A DNA stretch of 64,000 nt, from positions 35,916,909-35,980,908 of the forward strand of contig NC_091147.1 of the NCBI RefSeq assembly GCF_041381155.1. Direction: 5' to 3'. The notes beneath the pieces were generated by a model. That model made no database searches. It was not told the origin of the DNA and saw only the letters and a program-made list of their open reading frames with translations. This stretch comes from Argopecten irradians. Taxonomy: Eukaryota; Mollusca; Bivalvia; Pectinida; Pectinidae. Positions 36,795 to 49,700 of the stretch are shown in pieces. Position 1 is the stretch's first letter; each line of letters starts with the position of its first letter. The translations under genes were made by a program, and so were the position numbers.

Positions 36795-36969
36795 CATTCA
36801 GCTCACGTGCTATTTCTTCACGCACAAATCTCGTAAAGTCATCGTGTTTATCAGTCACAATAACACCTAGGTATATATTCGATAAGTCGATCTCGTAAAT
36901 TTCGAAGACAATGTTTGAATCGAAACATGTTGTTGATCCCGACCACGCATTTCTCGACACAAATCGCAA
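36795..36969 (-). CDS. Possible orphan exon, unrecognised
   Basis: A minus-strand frame reads SNIVFEIYEIDLSNIYLGVI then TDKHDDFTRFVREEIARELN and meets a donor-like GTAATT at 36794-36789. Base composition is less AT-rich than the surroundings and the peptide looks protein-like. No matching acceptor or partner exon was identified, so this may be a first exon of an unplaced transcript or chance. Confidence 0.25.
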
Positions 36970-37229
36970 TGTTGTTTACTAATTTGCGATTTAATGGTAT
37001 CGAAAATTGTGTACAGCTAATTGTAATGATATCATGCTAACTCGAATTTTCACAATGAATCCACCGAACTCGAGTAATTGAAGTTTGGACATTTATTCCT
37101 GATAAAATACATCAACTCGATAAACTCGGCAGAGACCCATAGATTTAGGGTTGGAAATGGTAGGATATTTAGGAGTATCAAGATTACTTTCGTGGGCAGA
37201 CACGTATAATTCTAAATAATTATGTGATT

Positions 37230-37386
37230 GTTTTTTTATATATAAAATCAAAATGTCCGACTGTGATCATGAAAAAAAGTGACGAAGATTTCGGGAGTTC
37301 GTCTGACTCACGGAAGGAGGATGAAGAAACGGAAGTAGAAGGCGTGATGTTGTTATCTATTGTGATGAATTACCGACATGCACAGG
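37230..37386 (+). other. Possible 5' UTR or alternative first exon of the SEA mucin gene
   Basis: A frame from ATG at 37269 (KKSDEDFGSSSDSRKEDEET) runs to CAG at 37386, followed by GTGATA, a possible donor. It ends in phase 0, which would join exon 44371 directly but not the short exon at 37695-37747. A TATATAAAAT lies just upstream at about 37239-37248. A nine-codon frame starts at 37252. I treat it as a candidate leader exon only. Confidence 0.25.
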
Positions 37387-37714
37387 TGATAATGTTTTTA
37401 CCTGTGTGCACGTGACTGTGTTACCTGTACATCGCTCAGGTGTGACGATACATAAGTGTACACCTCAGCTAGTGCTTTTTTATGTGTGTAGCATGTCAGG
37501 TAACGATCAAGCGCCATAATGCATCATAGCCATTTTATGTTCTTTGGACAATAATAATGACATTCCATTGGCTAACTATGGACAGTGGGCACTGGTCATC
37601 ACTTGGTCACTCATAGACGCCATGATCTGTATGTATTAAATGTAAATTGTATTATTGGGACCGATTTGGGTCCTGAATATTTTTTTCGTTTTAGAGGAAT
37701 TTCGTTTGCGGCCC

Positions 37715-40700
37715 ATGGAAAACTGGACGAGCAGGCCCCAGGATAAGGTTAGTATACGATAACTTTAAAAATTGTGATTACAACATCTGCAATATTTCTA
37801 TGAACAGATATATAAACTTGTACAGATATTGGGTGTACTGTTGAGGGACCTTTTTCAACGACATCATTGTTTTTATGCGCGTTTTTTCCTCAAATGAATT
37901 TTCGAGATTTTGTTTTGTCGCCAAATCTGATGAATTTTTACGCATGGAATGGCTATGACCTACAATTTCCAATGACAAAATTTCCAGAATTTTTCGTTGC
38001 GTGATATTTCTGAAATCAGTGTTCGAACACACAGGTTATACAAGTTTGAGTCGCCATTTTGCTCCCTCTTTAACCTCGTCAATGTCACTTGAAAATTTTA
38101 TCTGAGTATATTTCATATGATATTAGATTAAGAGGTCAATAGAATTTCTATCAGAGTAATATAAATAAACCTTCATTTGGTTGTATTTCAAAGCGAAAAT
38201 AAGTAACGAAAATAAAGAAGAATCAGTGAAAATGAGAAAACACATTTTAGGAAGATAATAATGTTGACAAATATACTTCTGTCCAGTGCTTTGACTGTAC
38301 AATCTATGTAATAAAAATCCAGTATCTTAATCACAGGGACTTCTCAATAATATTACAGTACAATACATATCTATAGAGTGTATATTGACAGTTGGTGGGG
38401 AAATCGTGCCAAATCCCTGTGGTTTTGCACCATAATCGTAATGTTATCAGTATGATAAAAATTCATGAAACACTTAACTTGAAATGAAGATTAATTAGAG
38501 TTCGAAAGTTGATCAAACAGTCCACCCAAAGGTTTTTATTTGTATATTTTACTCTTACCAATTTAAGAAATAAAATAAACATATCAAATATATTTACTGT
38601 AAATAGCATCCATCATATGTGCATGTTTTAATTTTAGTCTGTCCCTTCCATTTACGAATAAAACTATATGGTAAAAAGTGCAATAAATTCCGATATTTCT
38701 TCTTTAGAAGTATAACGATATAGTTTTTTTATTGTTGTAAAGATAGATGATATATATATATATATATATAATTTTGAATTGTTGTCTCTTTCAAGTTTTA
38801 AAAACTTTCTTGAAACTTGTATATGCATCCAATTTTTATATTTTGTATCACTTTGATGTAAAACAATGTTTTGTTTTAAATGTACCTTCAAATAAACAGG
38901 AAATGAATATTAATTAAGTCATTATATAATTATGCATAATTTAATTGAATATTAAAGATTAAATTGAAGTTGGTCAGGTCTGTAGACTGCGTTATTTGGT
39001 ATTCTTGTTCACTCGATACCCCCCCCTGCAAAAAAAAAAAAAAAAAAAAAACCCAACAGAAAACAAACAAACAAAAATAACATTACTTGTTTAAGAAAGG
39101 AAGATTTAACATTGATGCGGACACAACTTATGTACCAAAACAATTTGACTCGATCTAGCACATCATCAAAGCATAATATCAATTAATGATTGTGAAATAG
39201 ATGATAATACAGATAACTAATTCCATTTAAGTTTGATTAATTCAGTGAAGTTTTAAATAAGACCTATCTGTTAGGACGTATCTTATAATATTCAGAAAAT
39301 GGTGAAATGTCATGAAAAGCAGAAAAATCAATGACAATCGTTAATATTTTATTTGGAAATATCATGAATAATTTCTTCAGAAATATCACGAATTAGGGTA
39401 GCAGATCATTTTTATTATTTTTAGTGGGGAGCCCTTGTTTTGAACCATGCAAAAAAAATATAATATATATATATATATATATTCTGAAATTGGTACATCC
39501 AATATGGAGGGTTTGATTTAAGTTTCAATTTAAAAACAAACCCAAACACAACTAAAATTGGTTAGATATTACAATTCTGGGCTCCTCCGGAAGTGCGTCT
39601 TGACCGGAACTGAAGAAAAATCCATGGCGCGGGTTTAGGCAAAAATATTTTAAAATCCACAGAATTGACTTATGAAATAAATTATCTTATTTTGCCATTG
39701 TGATAGAAGTGCTCAATGTAAGGCTTAAGAAAAAAAGTGAACAAGTTTCTGCAATTTTGGGCTAAAAATCATGATATTTTGCAATTCGTTCAGGTATTTT
39801 TGTTGTTGTTACCATGGTATTCACATGCATGAATAAGCGCAGAATATGGCTTAATCTTTATCAAAATATCAAAATGTAATTGCAAATGTTGTTCAGATTA
39901 ATTATATATATTCTTTTGTACAGGTTAAATGTATTTTAACAGTTAAATGACTATATATCTATATTACTAAAGCATGCGCCTTATTTTCATATATTGTCCA
40001 AATCTACTGTTTTCTGCTACCTAGATAAGGTAGATGTAGAATGTAGAATTTGAGAGCGATTTAAACATAGAATGATATGAAGAAACTGAAAGATATAATA
40101 TTCTTTACACGTTCTAGTTCCTTTTTGACAAAAATGTCTTGAAATAATTTTATTTCAGAATTTCTTTTTGTATTCTGAATATGTATATCATACTATCATC
40201 TCGTAACTGCATGACTATCACAAAACAACAAACCCCCCCCCCCCCCAAAAAAAAAAAAAAAAAAAAAAAACACCAAAAAAACCTACATTATATCACAGGG
40301 ACCTGGCACGATTTTTTTAAACTAACAGTATACATATATAATATATATATGTATACTATTGGTAAAAAAATTTTCGTGCCAGGTCCCCGTGCATTATATG
40401 TAAATATGAAAGAAATAAGCAAAAATACATGTGGATGTTTACGTGTATACATATGTGCATGTGTAACAGGCGTAAAGTAAATTATATAAATACATAAGTG
40501 TATATTATTTCCTATAAGTCTAATACCACGAGTGTCTCTTGGGCAATTAACCCCTGGAGAGCACCTGCTAAGGACACGATTTTGTACTACGCCGTGTCAT
40601 GTTTTGGTCATATATTTTTGGCATGTTACCATAGAAACGAAGACCTTTGAACACAAGTATTGGTCATTGTTCCGAAGATCAATAACAAATCAATAAATAT

Positions 40701-43700
40701 GTCCGCCCTTTATCGATATAACTCGTTAATGTCACAAAGAGTCACCACGATTGTCGCCAATACATGTGTACTTCAGTCCCAATGTGTGTATGAGCCCGGA
40801 AATCAACAGTCAGAACCCGATGGAAACACTGACGTTATAATTACTACGCACTGTATTATAATATATTTACACTACATGTATATCAAATATAACTTATTCT
40901 ATGAAAACGTATGCAAACGTGTCAACTCCTCCCCTCCATCTGGTTTTATCCGTAGGCATTAGCTATATATACAGTGTATAACGTTTTATATCGTCCAAAA
41001 TACTAGATGTATATTATCAAACTGGAGAATGCAATAAAATTTCAAGATCTTTAAATGGCTTTCCTAAATGAACTTTTTGTATGCAAGCGTCTGTGGGGTT
41101 TCCCCTCAAACTATTCCGCAAGGACATTGTAAAACTCCTAACTGATAAAATTCAAGATTGCTTAAACATGTATAAAATGTATGCATGGATGTTTGCTTTG
41201 AAGATATCTTTCTTCAAATTATCTACATGTAGTTACCCTTGTAGGCCTACACGCGTCCAAATTCCTTTTTAAATTTGACAAACAGAAATTCATTATTAAA
41301 CTGTCCGACATTTAATCATTAATTAGATTTTCATGTTTTGGTCGCGAGCATCAGACCTATGGGGTCAGTTGATATTTACTGACCGATGGTCGGTGTTTCC
41401 CTCAGGCAACTCCCGTTTTCCTTGCCATGGATACATAAAGACTACATATAAAACCAGCTTATATTGGTTCTTTACTCAGTGCCTTATCAGTTTTACTTAG
41501 ATGGTCAAACTATGACCGACTTTGCTTCTCAACAAATTTCTAGTTTGGTATGGTTGAAACAAGGATTTATAAGTCAAATACGTCCTTGGGTTGACACCAT
41601 TTTCCGTTACCCAATCCCTGCACCCCTTCCTTTTCCCTACCAAAGCATCCAGCACTGATTATTTTTAGTAAATGTAATCAGTACTGCCCCAATGTGCTAA
41701 ATGCTTATGTTTTATATATATGGAGGCAGATTAATATAAGTACATTTAACATGTACCTGTTTATGAATCCAACCTTTCACGACATGTTTGTGTACTGTAT
41801 CCTTATTAAATAAAATATTGTTTAAACTAAATTACCAATTAGCAAGATTTTTTTGCAGTTTTTTCAGGAGATGTGCAGCTAATTATTTCACAATATTTTG
41901 TTTTTGCTTAAAGATGCTCCACCGCCGACAAAGCACAAATTATATTCATCAGATGAACAATAATTGGTATTTGATCCTGAATATATATATGTCTAATTAA
42001 CACAAAAAAATAATATAAAATAATTTATTTCGCCTTTGGTGCATGCGCAATTAGTACTTCCTTCCATATAGGATATAGTGACACGGATTTTTTCGGGATG
42101 CAATTAATTATTTTTTCATATTTTTAACTTGAAGTAAAATCAGAAGCTCAAACTTTTCAATGGTGGTAATGGTGTAAAGTAAGTAACTTTTGTAACTGAA
42201 GAAAAATACTAAATCGTCTGCTCCTGTTTTTGATAGTGAAAAAATACCATTTGTCAGCGGTGGAGCGTCTTTGCTTAACTTTCACCCCTTTATCTTTTAT
42301 ACATATTTCATATACTCATATATATATATTTTATATTTAATCCTTGATTTGCCAGAAGGCGTGGCCCTTCATATTGAAGTGGCACAGCGGGTATCAAGTA
42401 AGTTATACAGCTAGATCAACACATATGGGTGGTATTGTTTATTTATATAGAATACACGTGTGTTTACTACAGAAAATGTATCTGCACTTTTGTATTTTTT
42501 CACAATCACAAACTTCTTATCTACTACACGTATGCGGATATAATTGGCTGAAATTGCAATTTTGTTGAAATCTGAAATATTGAGACATAGTGACTCAGTG
42601 GTTAAAGTGTCTGACATTCTGTTTAGATTTTAGTATAAAGTTTCACCCTAAATTCTTATAAGATTTTTATTTTATTTTATTTTGTAAAATGGATTTCATT
42701 TGTAAGCAAATTAGAGGGATGCCAGGGTCGGGACTCTGGGTTCATCCCTTTTACAACATGTAGCCTCTCACAGGAGGTCTCTTTCATTTTTTTCACTTGA
42801 TCGCTTTCATTTCGTCACATTCAACTTGCTCCGTTCATTCTCCAAACTCATTCATACAAATAAAAATAACGTAAGAGAAATAAAAGAAAAAGGTTTGTTT
42901 ATTGATATTAATAATATGCCAACGTTTGTACATTATAAAATAATGCACGTTCATATAATGCACAACTTTTATATCATTAACAGTAATATTAAAACCACGT
43001 GTTGTAAAATCACAATAATTATCTACCACGCACATTTGTATTTATTGAAAGTATATAGTTCACTTACCGTATTAACCCAATAAGCACCCAGTTTAAGAAA
43101 AAAAAAAAAAGTAGAAAAAATTGGACGCTTTATAAAACGAAAGTTGGATTTGCTTTTCATAAAATAATTGTACAAAAAAAGCCATAAATCAATTTGCAAA
43201 ATAAATCAACAAAGAAACCTACATGATTATCATAATGAAATTGAGGTCACAGAAAGGGGGAGGGGCGCTTATAGGGATTGGGCGTTTATTGGGTCAAATA
43301 CGGTACGTCGTTATTCTACACCTTTACAATTCCCACTTTCAGTCCGAACAATTTCTGTCAATAGGTGAATTTCTGTCAATAGGTGAAAATATGTCAATAT
43401 ATTAGATATGCTCTTTAATTATTTCCCACTATTTTCATTGCCAAATACATGGTCACGTGACGTTCAATATAGCATATTGACTCGGTGATTCCATTTTTAG
43501 AAACACTGATCCAGTTTATATTTCTTTGCTAACTTCATCGCCCGAACGTTGCATTCTTCAGGGTGGCGTTCTTTGACCAATGCTTTTTTTATAATTAATA
43601 TACACATTAGAGAGTTTTTGACATTTGTTAAAGGAAGATATTTAATATACTAATAAATTATCGAAGGAGATTTGTTTCTGTCCATATGGTGTGTTATATC

Positions 43701-46700
43701 ACCCTCGTAGAATTTAAAATAATGACCTCGGGCTATACCTTATTTATTTCACTCGTGACTGAGTAAAACGAATGGAAGTAACAGTGAAAGAAAAGTAGCT
43801 GGTTCATTTGTTATATTTCATACTCTAATTATCTCTCATGATTTGCCATCTTTTACCTCATGACACTCTTAGAGCTATTGATGCATTTTAAATTATTTCT
43901 TCTTATCTAAAGCAAATATATATATATATATTTAAGAACTTTGATGTTGTTTAAAAGAATATTTTGTTTCAGTATAGTAAGAATTAATTGAGACATGGCC
44001 GTTATGTCTTATTTGCTTTTTATTTGTTTTTCCTTCATATCTATCAGAGTTATTTCCCCTCGTTATTTGTATTTCACTCCATAAACGTTCAGAGTTACTT
44101 CCCTTCGTTTCATTCCGTCAGAACTTACGGAAAAATACGAAGGTTACTGACGGAGTGAAGCGAAGGGCAGCAACTCTAATGGACCATAATGTTCAAACTA
44201 CGCACTATTTAAGAATCTCTAATGGACCATAATGTTCAAACTACGCACTATTTAAGAATATTAGCAAAATTAAATTATCTACATATCGTTAACTAATACC
44301 AATTTTAACGTTGGGATTTTAAATATAATTTTTATCTTTTTATATATATATTTTTGTGTATTTTATTAAGTGGCCGCGTTTGACTGGACTCGCAAACCGT
44401 GACCGTAGCAGCGTAGAAGAGGCCCAGATGTCGACATACGAGAGCCCCTATACGGCCGAGAATCCAGCCTCGTTTTACCACTACTCATTGCACCCAGATG
44501 ACCTCGCCACCAGGCGGAGCATAAGTGTTTATTCACTTAAGAACCCGGATGGAAAGAAAAAAGGTGGCCGGTTTCCACAATGTCGGGTGTGTTTTGCGAC
44601 CATGTTGCTGGTCAGTCTTGGGGTGGCCATTGCGGTTGCAGTTACTTTAGCAATTATGTGTAAGTACTGTAAATTATTGCTTTTAACTCTTTTGATTTTG
44701 CTAATAAAGTAAACTTTGGCTTCGACCACCTCTGTATAAAGACCACTTTTCTTGGGTCCCAAATGGCAAATTTCAAAACAATTTAACATAGGTAAACAGA
44801 TCATTCGGCTATAGAGATAATTTTTCCAAAGTCCCTAGGTTGGGTCTTTATAGACAGATTTGACTGTATATTATTGACTATATTGGATATTGTACCGTAT
44901 TGTATAACTGTAATTTATTTTTTGGTTATTATGCCAAGCCATTTTAACGGCGATTATTTTCTGTGATTTTGATAACAGTCATGATGTTTTCTACTTTTAT
45001 TTGAAAAATAGTCACGGCGATTAATTTTCCCGATTCCAATAGAAAAAATACAAATTGCAATATCTCTTGAGACCTCTTCCTAGACGTCAATAGTTAGGAG
45101 ATGTCAGCTAATTCTGGCGTGTTTTATACTTGCAGTGTCAAATCCCCATCCAAGGTTTTACCGGACCAAAATCTCGACAGGTAAACATCTTACATTACTA
45201 CAGAGTTGAACAAAGTAAAAACGGCAAGTAGCAGTTTATCGAAGAATGGCAAGCAACATTTATAAAAGCTTTGTTGTTTGTTATTATCCGGCATTGCAAA
45301 TAAAATCATTGTAAGGCAGTGTAGCAACAAACATCCTCAATACTCAAAGAGTTTCTATCAATGGCGCTATATCCACCACTTATGTCAAAGCTAAACGAAT
45401 TTTCTAGAGCTATAAGACCTAAATTTCCGTTATATTTGTATATAAAATTGAACAATGTGTTTCATAATGATAACTTGAAGAATAATCCAAATAGGAATAC
45501 AACGCATTTGATTAAGGCAAAGAAAAAAAGTATGTTTCAGGTACTCCTACCTACCCTAGATTTACCTCCGACCCTAGCTTTTTTTTCAAAACAAAAATTT
45601 AGTGTGTGAAGTTTTCAGCTTAGATTCTTACGCTTGCTTAAAGTATATTCAGATAAAGTTAAATTACAGCAATGAGAAATAAAGACTTCTAGCCAGCCTA
45701 AATCCTGAAAGACAAATTACTTCGTAATGTAGTAATAAAGCAACTGAATCCCTTCTGAAAAAAAAAGTAAAAAAAAAAAATAAATAATATGAAAAAAAGA
45801 ATTCCTGACCGACCTACTCTATGTTTTTCAGTCATGTAACCAGGACCATATGTCCATGCTATCCACACACTTGCATACTCGAACACAATGGGTCGAACAG
45901 GTTATATACTGGACACACTATATTTATTCAAACACAAATGCAGATGTAAACAAAGTACACTGACTGTAAACAGTAACGCACATAAACATACTTTACGGCA
46001 CAACATAGACAAATACACATGTACATTAATTTGACCCTATGCAAATATTTTTTTTATGGCTTGATATTGTTTACAGGTAATGCAACATTGACCAAGGAGT
46101 CGTTGAAGATCAAGGAAGCTGATTTCGGGAATGATATTTGCGACTTGGTGAGATTTTTTTTTTTTTTTTTTTTTTTTGCGTAGTGGTGTAAACCAATATA
46201 TTTTCGGGGAGACTTCAGTTTGTGTTTTCACGCATAATTGCTTTTATCACAATAATTTTTTATTTTTCGATCGAGACTTCGTGTTCGAGACGACTGTACC
46301 TGCGTATTTGAGTACGACTGTACCTGCGTATTTGCTAGTAAAGGAATAAAAAGATTACGTCACTGAGTTATGAAATGACAGAATTAATATTGACTCTAAT
46401 CAAGTGTAAATAACATACATTGTCATCAAAGTGAAATTTAGTGACAATTTTACTGTAAATGATAATAAATGATAATGATAATAATAAAAAAAACCAAAAA
46501 AACGTAGTTATAGTTTCGTAAATTTATTGTTTCAATGTGTTTTTTAACGCAAAAATTACTGAAATATGATTACTCCTAAAGTACGGTGATAATGAATGAC
46601 CTTTATACATAATGTATGTTGTTTATTTTTAGATGAACGCTATTTTTGACCTGCGGGACAGTTCACACCCATCGCGGAAGGTTACCGACTGTAGTGTAAT

Positions 46701-49700
46701 CCTAACGGACAAGTCAGACAGGTATGTAAATAAATATGTCTTGTTATTTTTCAAAATTTACCGAAATCGTTTTTCATTTTTCAAATGTATTTTTTAAAGC
46801 GATATTGATAATTCTGTAGAGACCTAAACGTTATAAGCTTGCCGTTGATACTACACTTATCATATGTTCCTTAACAATTTTAAATAGGTGAAATAAATAT
46901 TTCCATAACGCTGGAGTACAATGAACTTTTACTGTTAAGACAAAGATTCTGACATTTTTGGGGGTTGTGAATTCACGTAGACCATTATATAGGTGCTTTG
47001 ATACTATAAAATGTATTGATGTTTTTTTTTTTTTTTAAATCTTTGTTTTGGAAACTAATAATCCTTTAAAAACAAACGTTTCCTTATCACCAAAACGTGC
47101 ATAATACAACTTCGTTTGGAAATAAGAAAAGGATAAATATAAATTTTTCGCTTCTTCTTAACGAGTTAATATTATATCTGAGTATAATACAAACAATAAA
47201 AATGAAATTAAATTATTTATATTTGATGAATATTGGTGTAATGCATTTTTGAAAAAAAACAATTCTTTTTATTAAAATACCAATAGACCAAAAATATATT
47301 TTTTTTGTTGTGTTACGTACGTTTTATAGTTTTCATTCCATAAAGGTTAAAAAAACATAAAAAAAACTTGGCGTAGACTCAAATAAAATATAATTAAAAA
47401 AATAACGTTCCATATTTTTAAAAAAAGAGAATAAAAACAGTTTTACTTTCTTTTATTACAGCCCCGGAAATTTGGTTCTCAACGTAAAACTGAACGTAGA
47501 TGAAACGTTCATCCAGTCAGACGCAGAAAAGATTAAATCGATGTTGGTAGCCAATGCTTTCAAACTCAGCTCAAATTCGTCCCTAAAGAAAATGACGATT
47601 GCTGTGCCTGCCAACAGATTGGTTTTACAAACTGCCACCTCTGATGTCACAACTACATCACCAACAGTTGTAGCAACGTCATCGGCTTCGTCAATTTTTG
47701 CGAACGATGTTTCGTCATCGATAACGCCATCATCATCATCGGCATTATTATTACAGTCGTCTTCAGAGTTGTCTGTTGGTGACATGCGTGTAGATACAAC
47801 CGGAAGTGTAAGCCAAGATGTTTCCTCGAGAACTCCATCATCTAGTTCAATGAACCAAATATCTTCATCAATATTATTTGTGGACACTACATTCTCTCAC
47901 CAGAAAACCGATTTGATGTCTTCAGCGGACATCCACAGCAGTAGCATATCTGTTGATAATATTCAGACAACAATCGATCCGCTTATCTCCAGTTCTATAT
48001 TTGACAACGTTGTGACATCAAGTTCGGTTTTTAATTCTGCCGACGTATCGGATTTGACACTTTTGACAACTACGACTGAGGCGAAATTGTCAGAAGCTAC
48101 TATGACATCATCCGAGTATGAGAATAATATTCTCTCATCAAAATTGTCATCTGTTTACGAAACAAACCAAGGGGAAGCTACATCATATGCACAAGCAACG
48201 TCTGTAGATATGTCTTCGAACGCACCTTATACATCAATGGAAGAAATCAGGATTTCTCCTTCGTCGATATCGTCGTATAGTGTTAAAGATTCGACAAATG
48301 TTGAGGAGGGAATATTAACAACATTAGTTGAACCGGGGCTGGAAACAACTAAGATAGAAACGGAATCGTTATATTCATCTCATGTCTCATCGCCAACAGA
48401 GTTAATCACGAGTAGTATCGATCTATCATCAGATTCTATTTCCTCGTTTTCGTCGTCAGAGGAATCTCCCCCTCTTCCATCTATAGTGTCATCCAATCAT
48501 TTCATGTCTGGTATTTTATCCTCTTCCTTGGTATCTGGTGTTTACCAAACGGAATCAGTGATCATACATTCTTCCACTGATAATACAATACTGTCAGAAT
48601 CTTCCACTGCTACAGTGCTGTATCCTTCATCAGTGATTGACACGCCTGTAGTGTTATCAGTTTCACCTTCCAGTACTTTACTGAATACCACATTGGAGGC
48701 CAACAACACTTTGGACGATTTACCACCAATGTTAAAATGGCTGGATACAACCATGTATGAGGCGAAAATCGTCAATAACAATAACTCATCGTTAATTATT
48801 GAAAATCCATGGATGAATAAAACGGACAATATAACAATGGACGTCACAGTACCTGAACTTAAGAATTACACTGAAATTCAAACTTCTCCGTCATCCATTT
48901 CTGTACCGGAGCTTGGGAACAACACTGATGGTATCGGCGAAAATAAAACGGAAGTGACGATTCCTTCGGTAAAACCGGAAGTGAAAGCACCAGTCATAAG
49001 TTCTACTCAGAGTCCGACTACCACTACACCGGATATGGGAAAAGTGATCTTCGAGTCAGATATATCCAACAGAGCTATGGGTACAGCTAATCCGAAAGAT
49101 TTCTGGGATAATATTTTGAAAATGGTTCAATATACTTCGACGAAAAAGCCTAAGTTTTCAAATATGGAAGAAGCGTCAACATCGGAAAATATTTCTTCCA
49201 ATTTAAATGCGTCTTCCATATCAACGGAATCTATTACGTCAGCTTACGAGTCTGTCACACAAACTACAGATACCCGTTTGATGTCTTCTGTATACGCTGG
49301 AACAGCAACGACAAGTGTAATGAAATCGTCCGAAGGCGTTGCTGCTGGATTCACGTCATCTGAACCCATGTCTTCTGATGTGTATCCAAGCGTAATTCCG
49401 TCATCAGTGATAAACGTCACACCAATGTTAACGGCAGAACCAGGATTGGTAACGTCTGCAGAACGCGTAAGCAATGACATCGCCTCTACAGACATCCTCA
49501 TGACGGCCACACCAAGCAAAGTTACAAGCAATACTGAAAATCTGGAGTTGCAACGTTCTACTACATCAGATATACCTGAAGATTCTGTATCTTCCGTGCA
49601 AGATTCAACAATTAAGATGTCGGCGCCCTCTGCGATATCCAGCTCAAGTTTGATATCTGACGTCGTTTCATCTTCATCTGCCACTAGAGATCTTGATCCT

